Shown: piece after piece, positions 60,387 through 64,000 of the stretch | Layout: every line of letters begins with the position of its first letter | Position numbering within the stretch: the first letter of the stretch is position 1 | NCBI RefSeq assembly: GCF_013385825.1 | Contig: NZ_JACAPG010000023.1 | Coordinates: 1 to 64,000 of the forward strand | Source of the DNA: Pseudomonas reactans | GTDB taxonomy: Bacteria; Pseudomonadota; Gammaproteobacteria; Pseudomonadales; Pseudomonadaceae | Length of the DNA: 64,000 nt | Direction: 5' to 3' | Translations under genes and position numbers: made by a program | Notes under the pieces: generated by a model | The model's database searches: none | What the model saw: the letters and a program-made list of their open reading frames with translations, nothing else | Told to the model about the DNA's origin: nothing

Positions 60387-61928
60387 TTAGGCTGGCGCGG
60401 AACCTATCCCCGTCGTCATCCTGACCCGACCTTCCAGCCGTCGCTTCAATCCACGCGCTTCGATCACCAGCGTCGAGCCCTTGGCCGCATTGGCCCGCCC
60501 CCATTCCTCCAGCAGCTCCAGGCAGGAATGGTCGATGTAACTCAGGTTGCTCAACGGCACATGCAAGGTTGTCCCCGCCGGCACCGCCGACAGCACCTGG
60601 GTCAACGCCGGCACTTTCAGGAAAGTCGCCGCGCCCGTCAGACGCAGCTCCATTTCACCCTCCTGGGGCAAGTCGATCAGGCTGACCTTGAGCCGGGACG
60701 CCTTGAACGCCAGCTTGACCAGCGTCAATCCGAAGCCCACCAGCACGCCGGTCAGCAGGTCGGTAAAGATGATCGCCAACGCCGTGGCTGCGTAGGTAAA
60801 CATCGGCATCCGCCCATAACGCCCCAGTGCCTTGAACGCCTTGATGTCCACCAGCTTGATCCCGGTGTACACCAACACACCCGCCAGGCTCGCCACCGGA
60901 ATGCTTTGCAGCACACTCGACAGCAACAGGACGAACGCCAGCAGCCACAGGCCGTGGAACATCGCTGACAAACGCGTGGTTGCACCGGCCTGCACGTTGG
61001 CCGAGCTGCGCACGATCACACCGGTCATCGGCAAGGCGCCGACCAGACCACAGAGCATGTTGCCTACACCTTGGGCAGACAATTCCTTATCGAAATCAGA
61101 ACGCTGACCACTGTGCATACGATCGACCGCCGCAGCGGAAAGCAGGGTTTCGGCGCTCGCAATAAACGCCACGGCAAAGGCGGCGATCAGCAGTTGAGGG
61201 TCGGCGAGGTTGAGCAGGTCGCTGGGACGCAGCCAGTCGATGGCGTCGGCGAGGTTTTCCGGGACTTCCACGCGCTTGACCTGCAGCGCCAGCACCAGGC
61301 TGACCGCGGTAGTCAGGCCCACCCCCAACAAGGCCCCCGGCACAAAGCGCAGGCGTTGCGGGCGTAATTTGTCCCAGGCGTACATCACCAGCATGGTCGA
61401 CAACCCCAGCAATCCCGCCTGCCACCCCAGGCCGCCGCCCAAGGTTGGGATCGCCTCGGCCAACGCCGCCGGGAACCCCGCCAGGTTATCCAGCCCGGAA
61501 GGCTTGGGCGCGCCGTCGAGCATCACGTGAATCTGGGACAGCACAATCAGCACGCCAATCCCCGCCAGCATGCCGTACACCACCGCCGGCGCCGTGACGC
61601 GGAACCAGCAGCCCAGGCGCAACCGCCCGGCCACCAGTTGCAGAAAGCCCGCCAGCAACAGGATCGGCCCCAGCATCAGCATGCCGTGCTGGCGCACCAA
61701 CTCGAACACCAACACCGCCAAGCCCGCCGCCGGACCACTGACCTGCAGCGGCGAGCCCGCCAGCCAACCCACCACCAGGCCACCGATGATCCCGGTGATC
61801 AGACCTTTTGCCGGCGGCATGCCAGAGGCAATCGCGATCCCCATGCACAGGGGCAGGGCGACCAGAAACACAACCACCGAGGCGAGCAGCTCCCGTGGCA
61901 GTACAGCTTTCAATTGAGCAGCACGCAT
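60387..61928 (-). CDS. SulP family anion transporter with STAS domain
   Basis: A 513-residue protein with 10-12 helices (core PLCMGIAIASGMPPAKGLITGI and GLVGALPMTGVIVRSSANVQAG) and a C-terminal STAS domain (about 405-500). SulP proteins carry sulfate, bicarbonate or other anions. The beta-carbonic anhydrase 85 bp upstream on the same strand points to bicarbonate. The transported anion is inference from context. Confidence 0.9.
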   Translation of the reverse strand: MRAAQLKAVLPRELLASVVVFLVALPLCMGIAIASGMPPAKGLITGIIGGLVVGWLAGSPLQVSGPAAGLAVLVFELVRQHGMLMLGPILLLAGFLQLVAGRLRLGCWFRVTAPAVVYGMLAGIGVLIVLSQIHVMLDGAPKPSGLDNLAGFPAALAEAIPTLGGGLGWQAGLLGLSTMLVMYAWDKLRPQRLRFVPGALLGVGLTTAVSLVLALQVKRVEVPENLADAIDWLRPSDLLNLADPQLLIAAFAVAFIASAETLLSAAAVDRMHSGQRSDFDKELSAQGVGNMLCGLVGALPMTGVIVRSSANVQAGATTRLSAMFHGLWLLAFVLLLSSVLQSIPVASLAGVLVYTGIKLVDIKAFKALGRYGRMPMFTYAATALAIIFTDLLTGVLVGFGLTLVKLAFKASRLKVSLIDLPQEGEMELRLTGAATFLKVPALTQVLSAVPAGTTLHVPLSNLSYIDHSCLELLEEWGRANAAKGSTLVIEARGLKRRLEGRVRMTTGIGSAPA

Positions 61929-62013
61929 GATGACTCTCCCGAGGCATTCGCCGGGCGCGGCAAAGCCTGGCTGCGTCCATGGCAGCCACCGCTTTACCCG
62001 GCAGGGAAGTGTT

Positions 62014-62745
62014 TTAGAAGCGCGCTTTAGGCGTCGCGGAAGGAATCGGCCCGTCGCCGCTCAGCGATCGGAACGCTGACTGGTCCGCATCGTAGGCCCG
62101 GATTTCACTGGTCTCGATGTTGTAGATCCAGCCATGGATAAATAACTGACCATTGGCCATGCGCGAAGCCACGGAAGGGTGGGTGCGCAAGTGTTGCAAC
62201 TGGGCGATGACGTTTTCTTCAGTAAGCACCTTCATGCTCTCGCCTTCATTGGCACAGTCGCAGTTGTCCTCGACCATGGACCTTGCGACCTCAGCATGCC
62301 GCAGCCAGGCCCTGACTGTTGGCATCTTCTCCAGGCTGGCGGGGTTGAGTACCGCACGCATGGCGCCGCAATCGGAGTGCCCGCAGACAATGATGTGCTG
62401 CACGCCCAGGGCCAGTACCGCGTACTCGATAGCCGTGGACACACCGCCGTTCATCTGGCCGTAAGGCGGCACTACGTTACCGACGTTACGCGTCACGAAC
62501 AGGTCGCCAGGCGAACTTTGTGTGATCAGTTCAGGCACGATGCGCGAGTCGGCACAGGTAATGAACATCGCACGCGGGCTTTGGGCCGTGGCGAGTTTCT
62601 TGAAGAGTTCTTCCTGCTGGGGGAAGACGTCGTGATGGAAATGCAAAAAGCCGTCAACAATATGCTGCAGCGCTGCATCGGCGGTTTCAGCCACCGGAGA
62701 GGCAGAAGCCGACGCAGCCAACGGCTGTTTATCCTTGTCACTCAT
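62014..62745 (-). CDS. Beta-class carbonic anhydrase
   Basis: A 243-residue enzyme that interconverts CO2 and bicarbonate. Zinc site: C64, D66 and R68 in FITCADSR, H123 and C126 in CGHSDCGAM. The first about 25 residues are a low-complexity Ala/Ser extension. It is adjacent to a SulP transporter, suggesting a coupled bicarbonate supply. No signal peptide, so cytosolic. Confidence 0.95.
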   Translation of the reverse strand: MSDKDKQPLAASASASPVAETADAALQHIVDGFLHFHHDVFPQQEELFKKLATAQSPRAMFITCADSRIVPELITQSSPGDLFVTRNVGNVVPPYGQMNGGVSTAIEYAVLALGVQHIIVCGHSDCGAMRAVLNPASLEKMPTVRAWLRHAEVARSMVEDNCDCANEGESMKVLTEENVIAQLQHLRTHPSVASRMANGQLFIHGWIYNIETSEIRAYDADQSAFRSLSGDGPIPSATPKARF

Positions 62746-62972
62746 GATTCATCCTCTTGATTAATGCAGGGGAGTGTTCAGGTCAGTTCGACGCCGGGCC
62801 AGGAGAACAGTTGCAAACGCCTCAAAACCGGGCCGCCGACTCATCAGTCACTCGCTGAACAAGGTAACCGCCGAAACTTAACTCAAACTGAATGAACCGC
62901 TCTAGATCGCGGGTTTCAGTGATATCAAAACGCGACTATTCCTACAGGAAGGGTGCATTCCTCCTCTTCAGT

Positions 62973-64000
62973 CTACAACAAAGCCATCTGCCTGCCCGGT
63001 GGACAGAACGCAGTGCAATCCAGATTGAAACCTTCTCGCTGATTAAGGCCCAGGCGCTTGATTGCCTTGCTAAAGCGCTGGGCCAGCAGATCGGCAAACG
63101 GCCCTTCACCGCGCATGCGTACGCCGAAGCGACTGTCATACACCTCACCGCCACGCACCTGGCGCACCAAACTCATCACATGGGTCGCGCGCTGCGGGTA
63201 GTGCGCCGCCAACCACTCCTCGAACAGCGGTGCCACCTCCAGCGGCAAGCGCAGCATCATGTACGCCGCGCTTTGCGCGCCAGCGGCGTGGGCTTCAGTC
63301 AGCAGGCTTTCCAGCTCGCTGTCGTTGATCATCGGGATCATCGGCGAACACAGCACGCCCACCGGAATCCCCGCCTCACGCATCACCCGAATCGCCCGCA
63401 ACCGCGCCTTGGGTGCTGCCGTGCGTGGCTCCAGGATGCGCTTGAGTTCATCGTCCAGGCTGGTGAGGCTGATCATCACCGCCACCAATCGCTGGCGCGC
63501 CAACTCGGTGAGCAGGTCCAGGTCTCGCAGAATCAGCGAGCCCTTGGTGATGATGGTCACCGGGTGTCGATAGCGCAGCAGCACCTCGAGGGTTTGCCGG
63601 GTAATCCTGTACTCGCGCTCGATCGGCTGGTACGGGTCGGTATTGGAGCCCAGGTTGATCGGCGCGCACACATAACCCGGCTTCGACAACTGCTGCTCCA
63701 GCACATCTGCGGCGTTGGTCTTGGCGATCAGTTTGGTTTCGAAATCCAACCCCGGCGACAGGTCCCAATAGGCATGACTGGGCCGCGCATAGCAGTAGAT
63801 GCAGCCATGCTCGCAGCCACGGTAGGGGTTGATCGAGCGATCGAACGGCAAGTCCGGTGAATTGTTGCGGGTGATGATGCTCTTGGCCGTCTCAATACGC
63901 ACTTCGGTGCCCTGGGTCGGCGGCACTTCCTGAAACCAGCCATCATCCTCGGCCACGCTCACCGTAGGTGCAAAGCGGTTATGCAGATTGGTGGCCGTGC
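62973..64000 (-). CDS. Radical SAM protein (PA0069-type), cut by the window end
   Basis: At least 329 residues. The cluster motif CEHGCIYCYARPSH binds a 4Fe-4S cluster. SDLPFDRSINPYRG-like and GYVCAPINLGSNTDPYQPIE sequences are typical of the spore-photoproduct-lyase-like PA0069/Rv2578c family. The frame stays open upstream through NLHNRFAPTVS to the window edge, so the true start is outside. Reaction unknown. Confidence 0.88.
   Translation of the reverse strand, partial: TATNLHNRFAPTVSVAEDDGWFQEVPPTQGTEVRIETAKSIITRNNSPDLPFDRSINPYRGCEHGCIYCYARPSHAYWDLSPGLDFETKLIAKTNAADVLEQQLSKPGYVCAPINLGSNTDPYQPIEREYRITRQTLEVLLRYRHPVTIITKGSLILRDLDLLTELARQRLVAVMISLTSLDDELKRILEPRTAAPKARLRAIRVMREAGIPVGVLCSPMIPMINDSELESLLTEAHAAGAQSAAYMMLRLPLEVAPLFEEWLAAHYPQRATHVMSLVRQVRGGEVYDSRFGVRMRGEGPFADLLAQRFSKAIKRLGLNQREGFNLDCTAFCPPGRQMALL

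Overview
The window looks like chromosomal DNA of a fluorescent Pseudomonas (P. fluorescens group). Base composition is evenly GC-rich and coding density is high. Gene neighbourhoods match Pseudomonas gene order: gltP-ivy-algB-kinB-ampDh2-dgcH-dsbA-cc4-engB-ersA-polA-thrB-znuA/zur-znuCB-katE-metNIQ, and a caa3 oxidase block. It also carries the 'TGTAGGAGCGAGCTTGCTCGCGA'-type REP pairs common in this group. I see no tRNA, rRNA, CRISPR, prophage or insertion sequence. Family names come from reading the proteins; no search was run.

Layout. 0.1-3.6 kb: glutarate catabolism (gcdG, gcdH) with a divergent LysR regulator. 4.0-6.9 kb: three-gene proton-translocating transhydrogenase (pntAA-pntAB-pntB). 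7.1-8.6 kb: acetyl-CoA hydrolase/CoA-transferase. 8.6-12.8 kb: a poorly described cluster of two DUF1127 genes behind arrays of CTGTAC/GTACAG motifs, three diverged DUF2388 exported proteins and a large DUF4105 protein with an HELTH motif. 13-19.6 kb: CitMHS transporter, TerC protein, Na/Pi cotransporter, membrane-anchored M16 peptidase, DUF5924 protein. 19.6-23.2 kb: a second Mla-like lipid ABC system whose last stop codon lies inside a REP. 23.3-25.9 kb: SpmA/SpmB-like fusion and gltP.

26.6-34.9 kb: envelope and biofilm control: an Ivy-like protein with an altered inhibitory loop, a DUF1328 peptide, AlgB/KinB, lipoprotein amidase AmpDh2 and a DgcH-type diguanylate cyclase co-transcribed with dsbA. 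35.7-37.7 kb: cytochrome c4, a decayed cytochrome c5-like pseudogene, engB, and the sRNA ErsA with a recognisable AlgU promoter and a rho-independent terminator. 37.7-45.8 kb: polA, thrB, and the zinc uptake locus (znuA divergent from zur-znuC-znuB) with a candidate Zur box and several His-rich extensions.

45.9-50.7 kb: catalase KatE and the methionine importer MetNIQ. 50.9-59.3 kb: caa3-type cytochrome c oxidase with its assembly genes (sco, cyoE, ctaA, a Sco-like protein, surf1, ctaG, coxB/A/C), interrupted by one inverted DUF2909 gene. 59.7-64 kb: a hypothetical protein, a SulP transporter next to a beta-carbonic anhydrase, and a radical SAM protein cut by the window end.

Most of the window is housekeeping. 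The parts least explained by known biology are the DUF1127/DUF2388/DUF4105 cluster, the operator-in-spacer promoter and hairpins upstream of gltP, and the Sco-like membrane protein in the oxidase operon.
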